Positions 17,863 through 27,397 of a stretch of 64,000 bases of DNA are shown here, piece by piece. A program made the position numbers and the translations under genes. The notes beneath the pieces were generated by a model. The model was not told the DNA's origin, did no database searches, and saw nothing but the letters and a program-made list of their open reading frames with translations. Position 1 is the first letter of the stretch, and every line of letters begins with the position of its first letter. Origin of the DNA: Desulfotomaculum sp. (GTDB taxonomy: Bacteria > Bacillota > Desulfotomaculia > Desulfotomaculales > Desulfohalotomaculaceae); contig JACDOL010000004.1 in assembly GCA_017656165.1 (NCBI GenBank), positions 1 to 64,000 on the forward strand, given 5' to 3'.

Positions 17863-18222
17863 GATATCACCTTCTCTCTATTATTGGGGGGAGAGTGTAT
17901 TCTAGTTCTATCAGAATACCAGAATTAATTATATCAAAAACCTAACTGTATCAGTCGCATTTCGAAGAAATCGTGCAGCAAAAGTAACAAATAATTAGAT
18001 AGTTAGCTAAAGTTTTAAATATTATAGTTTCCCAGGCCTGGAGAAAATCAAGGCAGGCTTGCGCTCTAAAAATTAAATATATTCACCTCATTACACACCT
18101 AGTGGGTAATTATTCTGCAAGCCTGCCAAGAAAGGGGTGGTTGGATGTAAAATATCTAGTGCAATAAAAAAGACCCCATTCATAGGGGCCCTGGACAAGT
18201 CGCCAACCAACTTAAGTATACC

Positions 18223-18792
18223 ATGTCCAGGGGGTATAAAACAATGGACAAGTCTTTATTTAGTCAAACAGAAAAAATGCTTTATCAGTTTTGGAAAGAT
18301 AAATTGAGACTGGAACGTTTGCAGAGTTTAATACAAAAAATTGAAGAAGAGTTGGAGGACCTCCAGGATGAGATATATATGCAAAAACCGGTATCTCGTG
18401 TAATTGCTGTATATGGGAAAACCGGTGGTAGAGGTAGCTATAGACTGGATGGCATAGATGGTGAACTAGCAAAGCATGATGATATAATGGCAATGCTGGT
18501 AAAAAGATATTATAAGCTCAACAGACGTAGATTAAGTTTAAAGTTTAGGGTATCAGAACTTCAAGAGAAAATATCTTACATGGAGGCCGTTATTAACCAG
18601 TTAGATACTGATGAAAAAAGAATCATTGAATACCGGTACCTATATAAGCACAGTAATTATGCCATTGCAAAGATTATGAAATACACTGAGGGAACTATAC
18701 GGTATAAAAGGCGTCGGCTGATAAAAAAAGTTGCTGAGGCACTAGATAAAAAATTACGTAAATTTTACGCATCTAAGGCTGCAAACGTATGA
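18223..18792 (+). CDS. Phage late transcription regulator, sigma70/ArpU-like
   Basis: C-terminal DEKRIIEYRYLYKHSNYAIAKIMKYTEGTIRYKRRRLIKKVAEAL; immediately precedes the packaging module. Confidence 0.6.
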   Translation: MSRGYKTMDKSLFSQTEKMLYQFWKDKLRLERLQSLIQKIEEELEDLQDEIYMQKPVSRVIAVYGKTGGRGSYRLDGIDGELAKHDDIMAMLVKRYYKLNRRRLSLKFRVSELQEKISYMEAVINQLDTDEKRIIEYRYLYKHSNYAIAKIMKYTEGTIRYKRRRLIKKVAEALDKKLRKFYASKAANV

Positions 18793-18833
18793 TATATTTA
18801 AAGTGACATATTTGGTCGTTTTTAATAACGTAA

Positions 18834-18857
18834 GCCGCCAGTTGATGGCGGTTTTTG
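18834..18857 (+). terminator. Rho-independent terminator
   Basis: gccgccagttgatggcggtttttg. Confidence 0.75.
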
Positions 18858-18963
18858 TTGACATCTAGTCTTTGGGTGAAGGTTTTATATTAATTTAAAA
18901 AAGGAATTCTAACGTAAAAGACGAAAGATAGTGCTTTAAATAATTATTTAGAGGTACCTTATA

Positions 18964-19281
18964 ATGGAACAAAGCTTATTACAATATCTTAATAATGACA
19001 ACTTAAGGAATTTTTTTATTTCAATTATTACTTTATTTACTAGTGTGGCAGCAGCTTTTGCTACATGGCAGGCTGCTAAGGCAACAAAACAAGCTAATAA
19101 ATTTTCTATAGATATGTTCTTTTATGAGAAATTAATTAGAGTTGGTGAACAATGTAAAATTATATCTGTTCTTCGATATGAACTTGAGGATTATATTAAA
19201 TGGTTTAAGTTTTGTTCAGAAGATTATCATGTTGCTATACAAGTTCCCAAAAAAATAAATACAAAGATAGATTTTGTTTGA
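18964..19281 (+). CDS. Predicted membrane-anchored hypothetical protein
   Basis: N-terminal TM FFISIITLFTSVAAAFATW; may continue in another frame into 19274-19513. Confidence 0.45.
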   Translation: MEQSLLQYLNNDNLRNFFISIITLFTSVAAAFATWQAAKATKQANKFSIDMFFYEKLIRVGEQCKIISVLRYELEDYIKWFKFCSEDYHVAIQVPKKINTKIDFV

Positions 19282-19513
19282 TACAATGGATCCAGTAACT
19301 AAAGCAAAACTTGAGTTCAATATTAATAAAATAAATGATTTTCAAAGTACACTTTTAGGGTTGCATAGGATAAAAGATACTGAAGAATATAATAAGCTAC
19401 AAGATCAGATGGGGCAATTTTTAAATGAAACACTAGTGTTGATCAAAGATATAGAAGAAGAAGCATACAAGATTTTTAATAAGCTTATAGAAAATACTAA
19501 AATTAAGGATTAG
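19274..19513 (+). CDS. Hypothetical protein or frameshifted continuation of 18964-19281
   Basis: 8-nt overlap with the previous ORF. Confidence 0.35.
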   Translation: MFDTMDPVTKAKLEFNINKINDFQSTLLGLHRIKDTEEYNKLQDQMGQFLNETLVLIKDIEEEAYKIFNKLIENTKIKD

Positions 19514-19610
19514 TAAGAACTATTGAGTATTTTTTGCAATATTTTGTCGAAATATTTGTCAAGGCAAAACTCCTAATATGTCAAACTTTAACATGTTAGG
19601 AGGTGAAAAA

Positions 19611-19793
19611 ATGTATTCCACTCAACCGCATTTGAATGTAAAATTATTCTCTAGTGATGACCACAGCGACTTAGAGAAAAAAGTAAATGAGTATTTACGT
19701 AATCTGCCATCAAGTAGAGTCAAGGATGTAAAAATAATATCAGGAGATAAAATTCTTACAGCAATGGTAATCACACAGTCACCAATACGATAA
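19611..19793 (+). CDS. Small Cse60/DUF2758-like protein
   Basis: taggaggtgaaaaa RBS; VKLFSSDDHSDLEKKVNEYL. Confidence 0.5.
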   Translation: MYSTQPHLNVKLFSSDDHSDLEKKVNEYLRNLPSSRVKDVKIISGDKILTAMVITQSPIR

Positions 19794-19827
19794 AAAATGC
19801 AATAACTAATCTTAGGGGAATCAAGTA

Positions 19828-20157
19828 ATGAAAACTATATTGCAGAGATTAATTAGCTTTAGAGATAATCGTAATTGGAAACAATTTCATAACCCGAAGG
19901 ATCTTGCTATTTCAATAAATATAGAAGCAAGTGAGTTGTTAGAAAATTTTCAGTGGAAGACAAGTGACGAAGCAATTAAAGAAAATATAGAAAATATTAA
20001 AGATGAAGTTGCTGACGTAGTAATTTATGCAATATTATTATCAAATGAACTAGGATTTGATTTAGAAGAAGCTATATATCAAAAAATAGAAAAAAATGAA
20101 CATAAATATCCGATTGAGAAGGCATATGGTAGTAATAAAAAATATAGTGAATTTTAA
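19828..20157 (+). CDS. MazG-like nucleotide pyrophosphohydrolase
   Basis: FRDNRNWKQFHNPKDLAISINIEASELLENFQWK...IKDEVADVVIYAILLSNELG. Confidence 0.9.
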   Translation: MKTILQRLISFRDNRNWKQFHNPKDLAISINIEASELLENFQWKTSDEAIKENIENIKDEVADVVIYAILLSNELGFDLEEAIYQKIEKNEHKYPIEKAYGSNKKYSEF

Positions 20158-20191
20158 AGTATTATTCTTTTTTCCTAAAGGGTGACTTAAC

Positions 20192-21199
20192 ATGTTGTAT
20201 TATTTTACCGCGAGTAATTCTGATGCCCAAGAACATTTTCGTGATACCATTCAACAGCCATGTAATATTGCAAAGTATATTTCTATTCTAAAATCTGATA
20301 TTGTAGACACCTTAAAATATCATAAAAAAGATAATTATGTGCATATGTGGGGAGCTACTCCCGGTAAAACAAATAAGGATAGGTGGGCTAAGCTTGAACT
20401 AGGAGATAAGATTCTAGCATATTCTAAAGGCGTTTTTCACTATTATGGAACCATATTTGCTAAAACACAAAATAAAAAACTTGCTGAGTTAGTTTGGGGA
20501 AAAAATAAAAAAGGAGAAACTTGGGAGTACATTTACTTTATAAAAGATCTTAAAGAAGTAAATATACCTGTTGAAAAATTTAACGCATTTTTTGGTTATA
20601 ATAAGAACTTTATTCCTCAGGGTTTTTCTAACATAGAAAGGAATAGATTTGAAGTATTATATAAAAAATACGGATCTATAGATAAAATAATCGATGTACT
20701 TTCAAATGAGTTTCTTATTTCAGAAGATGAAATAGAAGAAGACAATTATCAATTAGATATTCATTCAACTTCATTAAGTAGAGTTAAGGTAGATGTAGAA
20801 CCAAAACCAGAGAAACGTCCAAAACCAAAACATGAAAAAGGAAAAAAAGTATGGCCGCGTGACCTTAAAAAAGCACAACAAGCCTTAAAAAGAGCTGAAT
20901 TCAAGTGTGAAGTTGACAGTTCACATAAAACTTTTATTAGTGATAAAAGTAATGTTCAATATATGGAAGCACATCACTTAATTCCTATGAAAATGCAGCA
21001 TGAATTTGAAAAGAGTATAGACGTTGTGGGGAATATCATTAGTTTATGCCCAAATTGCCATAGAATAATTCACCATGCAAAACCTAAAGAAAAGAAAAAA
21101 TTATTAGTACGGTTGTTTAACAAAAGAAAAGAAGAATTAGAGAAATATGGTATAAGTATCAGTTTAGATTATTTACTAGATGCATACGGAATAAGATAA
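20192..21199 (+). CDS. HNH endonuclease with N-terminal PUA/EVE-like domain (tentative)
   Basis: C-terminal HNH CEVDSSHKTF...YMEAHHLIPMKMQHEFEKSIDVVGNIISLCPNCHRIIHH; N-terminal VHMWGATPG...LELGDKILAYSKGVFHYYGTIFAK resembles a PUA-like fold. Confidence 0.7.
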   Translation: MLYYFTASNSDAQEHFRDTIQQPCNIAKYISILKSDIVDTLKYHKKDNYVHMWGATPGKTNKDRWAKLELGDKILAYSKGVFHYYGTIFAKTQNKKLAELVWGKNKKGETWEYIYFIKDLKEVNIPVEKFNAFFGYNKNFIPQGFSNIERNRFEVLYKKYGSIDKIIDVLSNEFLISEDEIEEDNYQLDIHSTSLSRVKVDVEPKPEKRPKPKHEKGKKVWPRDLKKAQQALKRAEFKCEVDSSHKTFISDKSNVQYMEAHHLIPMKMQHEFEKSIDVVGNIISLCPNCHRIIHHAKPKEKKKLLVRLFNKRKEELEKYGISISLDYLLDAYGIR

Positions 21200-21213
21200 T
21201 ATCACATAAATCC

Positions 21214-21245
21214 AATAGAGCCATTAGGCTCTTATTTTTTTATTG
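21214..21245 (+). terminator. Rho-independent terminator
   Basis: agagccattaggctcttattttttt. Confidence 0.7.
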
Positions 21246-21352
21246 GGTCCTTCTGGGGTTTTGATGGGTTGCGGGTCAGGCGAGGCCCGAATTTCGGCCA
21301 GGTATAATAAATTTTTTTTAAGATTTTCTTTCCAAAATTGAAGGTGATAATT

Positions 21353-21940
21353 ATGGCACAGAATGTTCACAAAGACATATCTGAAATCATTGTAAATACT
21401 GACGTTATGGCAGATTTGTTTGGTTACACACGACAGCGAATAAACCAACTTGCAAAAGAGGGTATTTTGGAAAAAAAGGCTCCTGGCAGATACCCATTAA
21501 AACAGAATGTAAAAAGATATATTGATTTTTTAAGAACCGGCTATAAGTCAGAAGATGAGGAAGAAGCCCAAGCTCAATACTGGGAAGAAAAGGCCCTTCA
21601 TGAGAAGGCAAAAAGGGAAATGGCTGAATTAAAACTAGCAAAACTTAAGAATCGTTTACATGATGCTGGGGATGTAGAGTTAATTATGACTAATATGCTT
21701 GTAACTTTTCGGAACCGCATTCTTGCTATACCTCAGAAAGTAGCACCGAAAGTAATTGGTATGAAAAACCTGGCAGAGATCAACGAAACCATAAATGCAG
21801 AGCTGTTAGAAGCATTAAATGAATTAAGTGAATATGACCCAGCTTTATTTGCCGGTGGTGAAGAAATTGAAGAAGAAGACGATCAAACTGTTTCAGAAGA
21901 TACTGAAGGCAGTAGCTCCACCCCCCAAAATAACAGTTAG
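21353..21940 (+). CDS. Terminase small subunit (Nu1-like)
   Basis: N-terminal HTH MADLFGYTRQRINQLAKEGILEKKAPGRYPL; directly upstream of TerL. The track start is 21338. Confidence 0.8.
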   Translation: MAQNVHKDISEIIVNTDVMADLFGYTRQRINQLAKEGILEKKAPGRYPLKQNVKRYIDFLRTGYKSEDEEEAQAQYWEEKALHEKAKREMAELKLAKLKNRLHDAGDVELIMTNMLVTFRNRILAIPQKVAPKVIGMKNLAEINETINAELLEALNELSEYDPALFAGGEEIEEEDDQTVSEDTEGSSSTPQNNS

Positions 21941-23735
21941 TGAGTGGGCTGACAAATACCGCAAGCTATCACCGGAAACGTCGGCAGAACCTGGACAATG
22001 GCGGACAGACCGAGCACCTTATCAGCGGGAAATTATGGACTGCGTAAACGACCCCAAAATTGAAAAAGTAACAGTTATGTCCAGTTCACAGGTTGGTAAG
22101 TCTGAAATAATAAACAACATAATCGGCTATTACATAGACATCGACCCATGCCCTATACTTTTAATTCAGCCTACAGTCGATATAGCTGAGGATTATTCAA
22201 AACGCCGTATATCTCCAATGATAAGGGACACAGAAGTTTTAGCTGAAAAAGTAGCTGATTCGAAAACCAGGGATATCAACAACACCATCTTGATGAAAGT
22301 ATTTCCTGGCGGCTTCCTGGCCATGGGCGGGGCAAACAGCCCAGCCGGCCTTGCCAGCCGCCCAATCCGTGTTTTGCTGTGTGACGAGGTTGACCGGTAT
22401 CCTGACAGTGCTGGTAATGAAGGTGACCCCATATCCCTGGCGGAAAAACGAACTACTACTTTTTTTACTAGAAAAAAAATATTAGTTTCAACTCCCACCA
22501 TAAAAGGTATATCCAGGATAGAGCAAGAATACGACCTTGGTACTCAGGAAAAGTGGTGTATCCAGTGCCCAGGGTGTGGCGAATACCACTTTATAGAGCT
22601 CCGTGATATTCAATTTAAGTATCAAAAGCATGAGCAAAATAAAAAGGTAACTTACACAGTCAATAAGGTTAAATGGCGCTGCCCGTCGTGCCTTAATGAG
22701 TACGATGAGTACACTATGAAAAAACAGCCGGCTCGATGGGTAGCTGAGAATCCGTCAGCACTGAAAAATGGTATTAGAAGCTTTAGGCTGAACTCTTTTG
22801 TTTCTCCTTGGTACTCCTGGAAGCGGATCATCCAGGAGTTTCTTGAATCCAAAAACGACCCGGAAAGATTTAAGGTGTTCGTAAATACCATGTTAGGTGA
22901 ACCTTGGGAAGAGCGTGGGGAAATTGAAGATGAAGCTGTGCTCCTTGAGCGCCGGGAAGAATATGAAGCTGAACTACCGGAAGGAGTACTTATACTTACT
23001 GCTGCCGTTGACACCCAGGATGACCGCTTGGAGTATGAAGTAGTCGGCTGGGGGAAAGGTGAAGAGTCATGGGGTATAGAGAAAGGTATCATATGGGGCA
23101 GGCCGGATGATGAAAATACCTGGCAAATGCTTGATGATAAACTTTTTAAGACATGGCACTTTGCCGATGGCACCGGCCTGGTAATAGCCTGCACCTGCAT
23201 TGACTCTGGCGGCCACTACACAGAAGAAGTGTACCGTTACTGTGGTGAAAGATTGCAAAAGAGAGTATTTCCGATTAAAGGGCAGGGCGGTGACGGAATA
23301 CCTCTCGTACATAAAATATCCAGGAACAATAAATACAAGCTGCCGCTGATAATGCTTGGAGTAGATGCAGGTAAAACAACTGTACTACAACGGCTAAAAA
23401 TTAAAAAGCCCGGCCCCAAATACTGTCATTTCCCGTTACAAGAAGATCGGGGATATGATCAGATGTACTTTAAAGGACTTATTTCAGAAAAACAAGTGGT
23501 GAAAAAAGTAAAAGGTCAGTTAGTAACAGTATGGGAGAATATATCAAAAGATAAGAGAAATGAACCTTTAGACCTGCGTGTGTATGCTTTGTCGGCCTTA
23601 AGGCTAGTTAAACCTGACTTTGAAATGCTCGAAAAACGCTTAAAAGAGGTAACCGATGACCAATCAAAACCAACTAAAAAACGCTCTAAAAAAGCCCAAA
23701 AACAATATGGATGTGTTAAAAAGTCAGTTATTTAG
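21828..23735 (+). CDS. terL: Terminase large subunit (GpA family)
   Basis: TVSEWADKYRKLSPETSAEPGQWRTDRAPYQREIMD...SSSQVGKSEIINNIIGYYID...GANSPAGLASRPIRVLLCDEVDRYP. Start uncertain. Confidence 0.95.
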   Translation: MNMTQLYLPVVKKLKKKTIKLFQKILKAVAPPPKITVSEWADKYRKLSPETSAEPGQWRTDRAPYQREIMDCVNDPKIEKVTVMSSSQVGKSEIINNIIGYYIDIDPCPILLIQPTVDIAEDYSKRRISPMIRDTEVLAEKVADSKTRDINNTILMKVFPGGFLAMGGANSPAGLASRPIRVLLCDEVDRYPDSAGNEGDPISLAEKRTTTFFTRKKILVSTPTIKGISRIEQEYDLGTQEKWCIQCPGCGEYHFIELRDIQFKYQKHEQNKKVTYTVNKVKWRCPSCLNEYDEYTMKKQPARWVAENPSALKNGIRSFRLNSFVSPWYSWKRIIQEFLESKNDPERFKVFVNTMLGEPWEERGEIEDEAVLLERREEYEAELPEGVLILTAAVDTQDDRLEYEVVGWGKGEESWGIEKGIIWGRPDDENTWQMLDDKLFKTWHFADGTGLVIACTCIDSGGHYTEEVYRYCGERLQKRVFPIKGQGGDGIPLVHKISRNNKYKLPLIMLGVDAGKTTVLQRLKIKKPGPKYCHFPLQEDRGYDQMYFKGLISEKQVVKKVKGQLVTVWENISKDKRNEPLDLRVYALSALRLVKPDFEMLEKRLKEVTDDQSKPTKKRSKKAQKQYGCVKKSVI

Positions 23736-23766
23736 ATTTAATCCCTCAGTAAAGTGGTGATGTGAA

Positions 23767-24003
23767 GTGTCTGCCGATAGGTTGCAGTTAGCAAAAGACC
23801 GCCTTAACGCTTATTACGAAGCTGAGTTGGCAATATTATCCGGCCAGGAATATAAGATTGGCTCCCGTACTTTACGCCGGGCTGATTTAAAAGAAGTAAG
23901 AGCAGCAATAAATGCCCTGGAAAGACAGGTGCAGGAACTGGAAGCATTGCAGAATGGCAATACTACAGCAAGGGCCCGGAGAGTTATAATCAGAGATATA
24001 TAA
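23767..24003 (+). CDS. gpW-like head-tail joining protein
   Basis: Small helical ORF between terL and portal. Confidence 0.6.
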   Translation: MSADRLQLAKDRLNAYYEAELAILSGQEYKIGSRTLRRADLKEVRAAINALERQVQELEALQNGNTTARARRVIIRDI

Positions 24004-24015
24004 GGCGGTGATAAA

Positions 24016-25608
24016 TTGAATTTAATAGACAGAGCAATATCATTTGTTAGCCCAGTAAAAGGATTACAGCGCCAGGCTGCCCGCCGGGCGCTTCAAATTT
24101 TAAATACGGGGTATTCAGAATCAGGAGCCTCTACCAGTAAAAAATCATTAAAAGGTTGGAGAGCAAAATCTAGCAGCCCACAAGCTGATATTGATATGAA
24201 CCTTGATACCCTGCGGCAACGGTCCAGGGACTTATTTATGGGGAATGCCTTAGGGAGATCCCCTATTACCACATCTAGGACGAACGTAATTGGTGCCGGC
24301 CTTAAACTTAAATCGCGCATTGACTATGAGTTATTAGGTTTATCCAGAGATGAAGCGGATAAATGGGAAAGAAATACTGAACGGGAATTTGCACTTTGGG
24401 CAGAGAGCAAATTCTGTGATGCGTTGGGGCTTAATAACTTTTATGAACTTCAATCTCTGGCCTTTATATCTACCCTTTTAAACGGTGATGGTTGGGCAAT
24501 TTTAAAACAAGGTAGAGCTAAACAATACTTCCCGTATGCTTTGCGGATACACCTGATAGAAGCAGACCGAGTTAGTACACCTACAGACTTATCAAATAAC
24601 TATTTTACAGTTAATAAAATAGAAGGGCAAAATCCTGACAATAAAAACAAAATTATAAGCGGCGTAGAAATAAACACATCTGGTAAAGTAGTTGCTTACT
24701 GGATATCAAACATATACCCGGGTGATCCTACTAACCTGACAAGACAGATAAAGTGGAGGCGTATTTCGGCGTATGGGAAGCGCACTGGGAGGCCTAACGT
24801 GCTGCAAATTATGGAGCCAGAACGATGTGAACAGTACCGGGGAGTTCCCTATTTAGCACCAGTACTTGAAAGTATTAAGCAGATCGGTAGATACACTGAA
24901 GCGGAACTGACGGCAGCAGTAATAACCGGCTTTTTCACAGCCTTTATTAAAGAAGGAGAAACAGCAATAAACGGTTTTCCATTAAAAGAAGCGATATCTG
25001 ATGAGGAGAAGATTGACATTGATCCCAGTGTTTTTGAGTTGGGATCAGGAACAATCAATGTCTTGCCACCAGGATATGATGTACAGGTAGCAGACCCTAA
25101 AAGGCCTTCGAGCAACTTTGATGCTTTTGTCACTGCATTGGCCAGACATGTGGGGGCTGCCTTGGAAATACCATATGAACTTTTACTTAAGAGTTTTACC
25201 AAAAGCTATTCTGCCAGTCGGGCAGCTCTTTTAGAGGCTTGGAAAGCTTTCCGGATGAGAAGAACATGGTTTGCAAGTGATTTCTGTCAACCAATATATG
25301 AATTGTGGCTTTCTGAAGCGGTAGCCAGGGGAAGAATTAACGCCCCGGGCTTTTTTAATGATCCACTGATAGCTAAAGCATGGAGCCGGGCAGAATGGCA
25401 CGGCCCTGCACCTGGACAGCTCGATCCTGTTAATGAAGTAAGAGCAGCTCAAATGAGAGTGGAAGGCGGGTTCTCTACTAGGGAACGTGAAACAATTGAG
25501 CTTAATGGAGGTGATTTCGATAGGAACATAGAGCAACTGCAGAGAGAAAATGAACTTATCACAGAAGCCGGCCTTAACCCGGAAAGAGGAGGTAACCAGA
25601 GTGGGTAA
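24016..25608 (+). CDS. Phage portal protein (lambda family)
   Basis: RSRDLFMGNALGRSPITTSRTNVIGAGLKLKSRID...EPERCEQYRGVPYLAPVLESIKQIGRYTEAELTAAVI. Confidence 0.95.
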   Translation: MNLIDRAISFVSPVKGLQRQAARRALQILNTGYSESGASTSKKSLKGWRAKSSSPQADIDMNLDTLRQRSRDLFMGNALGRSPITTSRTNVIGAGLKLKSRIDYELLGLSRDEADKWERNTEREFALWAESKFCDALGLNNFYELQSLAFISTLLNGDGWAILKQGRAKQYFPYALRIHLIEADRVSTPTDLSNNYFTVNKIEGQNPDNKNKIISGVEINTSGKVVAYWISNIYPGDPTNLTRQIKWRRISAYGKRTGRPNVLQIMEPERCEQYRGVPYLAPVLESIKQIGRYTEAELTAAVITGFFTAFIKEGETAINGFPLKEAISDEEKIDIDPSVFELGSGTINVLPPGYDVQVADPKRPSSNFDAFVTALARHVGAALEIPYELLLKSFTKSYSASRAALLEAWKAFRMRRTWFASDFCQPIYELWLSEAVARGRINAPGFFNDPLIAKAWSRAEWHGPAPGQLDPVNEVRAAQMRVEGGFSTRERETIELNGGDFDRNIEQLQRENELITEAGLNPERGGNQSG

Positions 25609-26728
25609 TAAGTTTTGGCGTTTTAAAAATGTTTCTGAAGATGAAGCTGAACTTTATCTGTATGGAGTAATCAGCGAATCATCATGGTGGGATGATGAGG
25701 TAACACCAAAGCGGTTTATTGAAGACCTTAAAGCACTTGGGGATATTAAAAAATTAAAGGTAAGAATTAACAGCCGTGGCGGCGATGTATTTGCTGGTCA
25801 AGCTATTCACTCGATACTTAAAACACATAAGGCTGAAATTATTGTTTACATTGACGGATTAGCAGCTAGTATTGCATCGGTAATAGCTATGGCAGGTGAC
25901 ACCGTCATCATGCCTCGAAATGCTATGATGATGGTTCATAACCCCTGGACTATTGGAGTTGGAAATGCAAATGAGTTTAGGGAGCTTGCAGATGTTTTAG
26001 ACAAAATAAGGGAGAGTTTAATTGCCGCTTACGAAGAAAAGTCAGGTTTGGACAGGGAAAAAATAATTCAACTTCTGGATGAAGAGACCTGGTTAACTGC
26101 AGAAGAAGCTGTAGAGTATGGGTTAGCTGACCAAGTGGATACTGAAACACAAGTGGCTGCATCAATAAAAGGACCTGACATTCTGTTTATTAATGGTATG
26201 GAGTTTAATTTAAGCAAGTTTAAAAAACGGCCAATAATTGAGTCAAAAGCCGGCGTAACCGCCGGTTTTAATAATATGGTAACGCAGAAACGGGCACAGC
26301 TGGCACAATCGCGGCAGCCTGCGGCCAATAAGGAGGATGAGAAGATGGAAATTAAAACAGTGGAAGAATTAAAGCAGCATTTTCCGGACCTGGTTGCCCA
26401 GGTGGAAAATGCGGCCAGGGAAGAGGGTGCAAAGAACGAAAGGCAGCGCATTAAGGCCATTGATGAAATTAGCAAGACTATTTCACCAGCCCTTGTCGCT
26501 AAGGCAAAGTATGAGGAACCTATGACTGCAGAGCAGCTGGCTTTTGAGGCCTTAAAAGCTGACGCGGCCAAGGGAAGCCAGTACTTGGCTGCTTTGAATG
26601 AGGATAAAAAAGAATCAGGCGTCGATGGTGTTACTGCCAATCCGCATGTTCTAGGTGGCAAGGAAGAGGAACGTCAAAAAACGGCCCAGGCATTGGCCGA
26701 ATTTATTAATCAAAGGAGGAAGAAATAA
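25601..26728 (+). CDS. ClpP-type prohead protease with C-terminal scaffold
   Basis: RINSRGGDVFAGQAIHSIL...YIDGLAASIASVIAMAGDTV...MMMVHNPWT; GTG start after gaaagaggaggt. Confidence 0.92.
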   Translation: MGNKFWRFKNVSEDEAELYLYGVISESSWWDDEVTPKRFIEDLKALGDIKKLKVRINSRGGDVFAGQAIHSILKTHKAEIIVYIDGLAASIASVIAMAGDTVIMPRNAMMMVHNPWTIGVGNANEFRELADVLDKIRESLIAAYEEKSGLDREKIIQLLDEETWLTAEEAVEYGLADQVDTETQVAASIKGPDILFINGMEFNLSKFKKRPIIESKAGVTAGFNNMVTQKRAQLAQSRQPAANKEDEKMEIKTVEELKQHFPDLVAQVENAAREEGAKNERQRIKAIDEISKTISPALVAKAKYEEPMTAEQLAFEALKADAAKGSQYLAALNEDKKESGVDGVTANPHVLGGKEEERQKTAQALAEFINQRRKK

Positions 26729-27382
26729 ATGGGTCAATTGTACAGCAATCTCGATACTTACACCCCGGATAATCTTATTGCCGGGAATGATATTCCATTA
26801 CTGGTCAAGGCCGTAACCTTAGAAGCCGGCCAGGGTGTAGTCAAGCGCGGTACGGTCCTGGGCAAAATCACCAAGGCCATTGGGAACCCAACTGCCGATG
26901 CTGGCAATACAGGAGACGGCACCGTTACCAACGTCTCGCTTGGTAGCACGGCCAAGCTGGGTACCTACACCCTGGAATGCATTACGGCAGTCGTGGACGG
27001 GGGTACGTTCAAAGTAATCGACCCGGACGGTATCCGCTTGGACGATGCCGTGGTGGGAACGGCCTATACCGGGCCGATTAATTTTACCATCAATGACGGC
27101 GCGACGGATTTTGCAGTGGGGGACAAGTTCACCATTGAGGTAAGCGCTGGAAGTGGCAAATACAAAGTAGTTAATTCTACCAATGTTGACGGCAGCCAAG
27201 TTGCCGTTTGCATTCTCGCGGAGGAAGTTGACACCACTGGTGGAGATGTTACTACCGAAGCATATACTAGCGGCCACTTTAACCGCCAGGCTCTAATCTT
27301 TGGCGGAGATGATACCGCAGCTAACCATGAGACAAGGCTCAGAGAACTAGGTATTTACCTAAGTGACAACATTTCTTACTAA
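26729..27382 (+). CDS. Head decoration protein (gpD-like)
   Basis: Position between protease and capsid. Confidence 0.8.
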   Translation: MGQLYSNLDTYTPDNLIAGNDIPLLVKAVTLEAGQGVVKRGTVLGKITKAIGNPTADAGNTGDGTVTNVSLGSTAKLGTYTLECITAVVDGGTFKVIDPDGIRLDDAVVGTAYTGPINFTINDGATDFAVGDKFTIEVSAGSGKYKVVNSTNVDGSQVAVCILAEEVDTTGGDVTTEAYTSGHFNRQALIFGGDDTAANHETRLRELGIYLSDNISY

Positions 27383-27397
27383 GGAGGAATTACAAGA

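Noticed and set aside
20192-21199. HNH gene as the usual packaging-associated HNH next to terminase.
   Set aside because: Those are typically short stand-alone HNH proteins; this one is 335 aa with an extra N-terminal domain, paired with MazG and separated from terS by a terminator. Not fully excluded.
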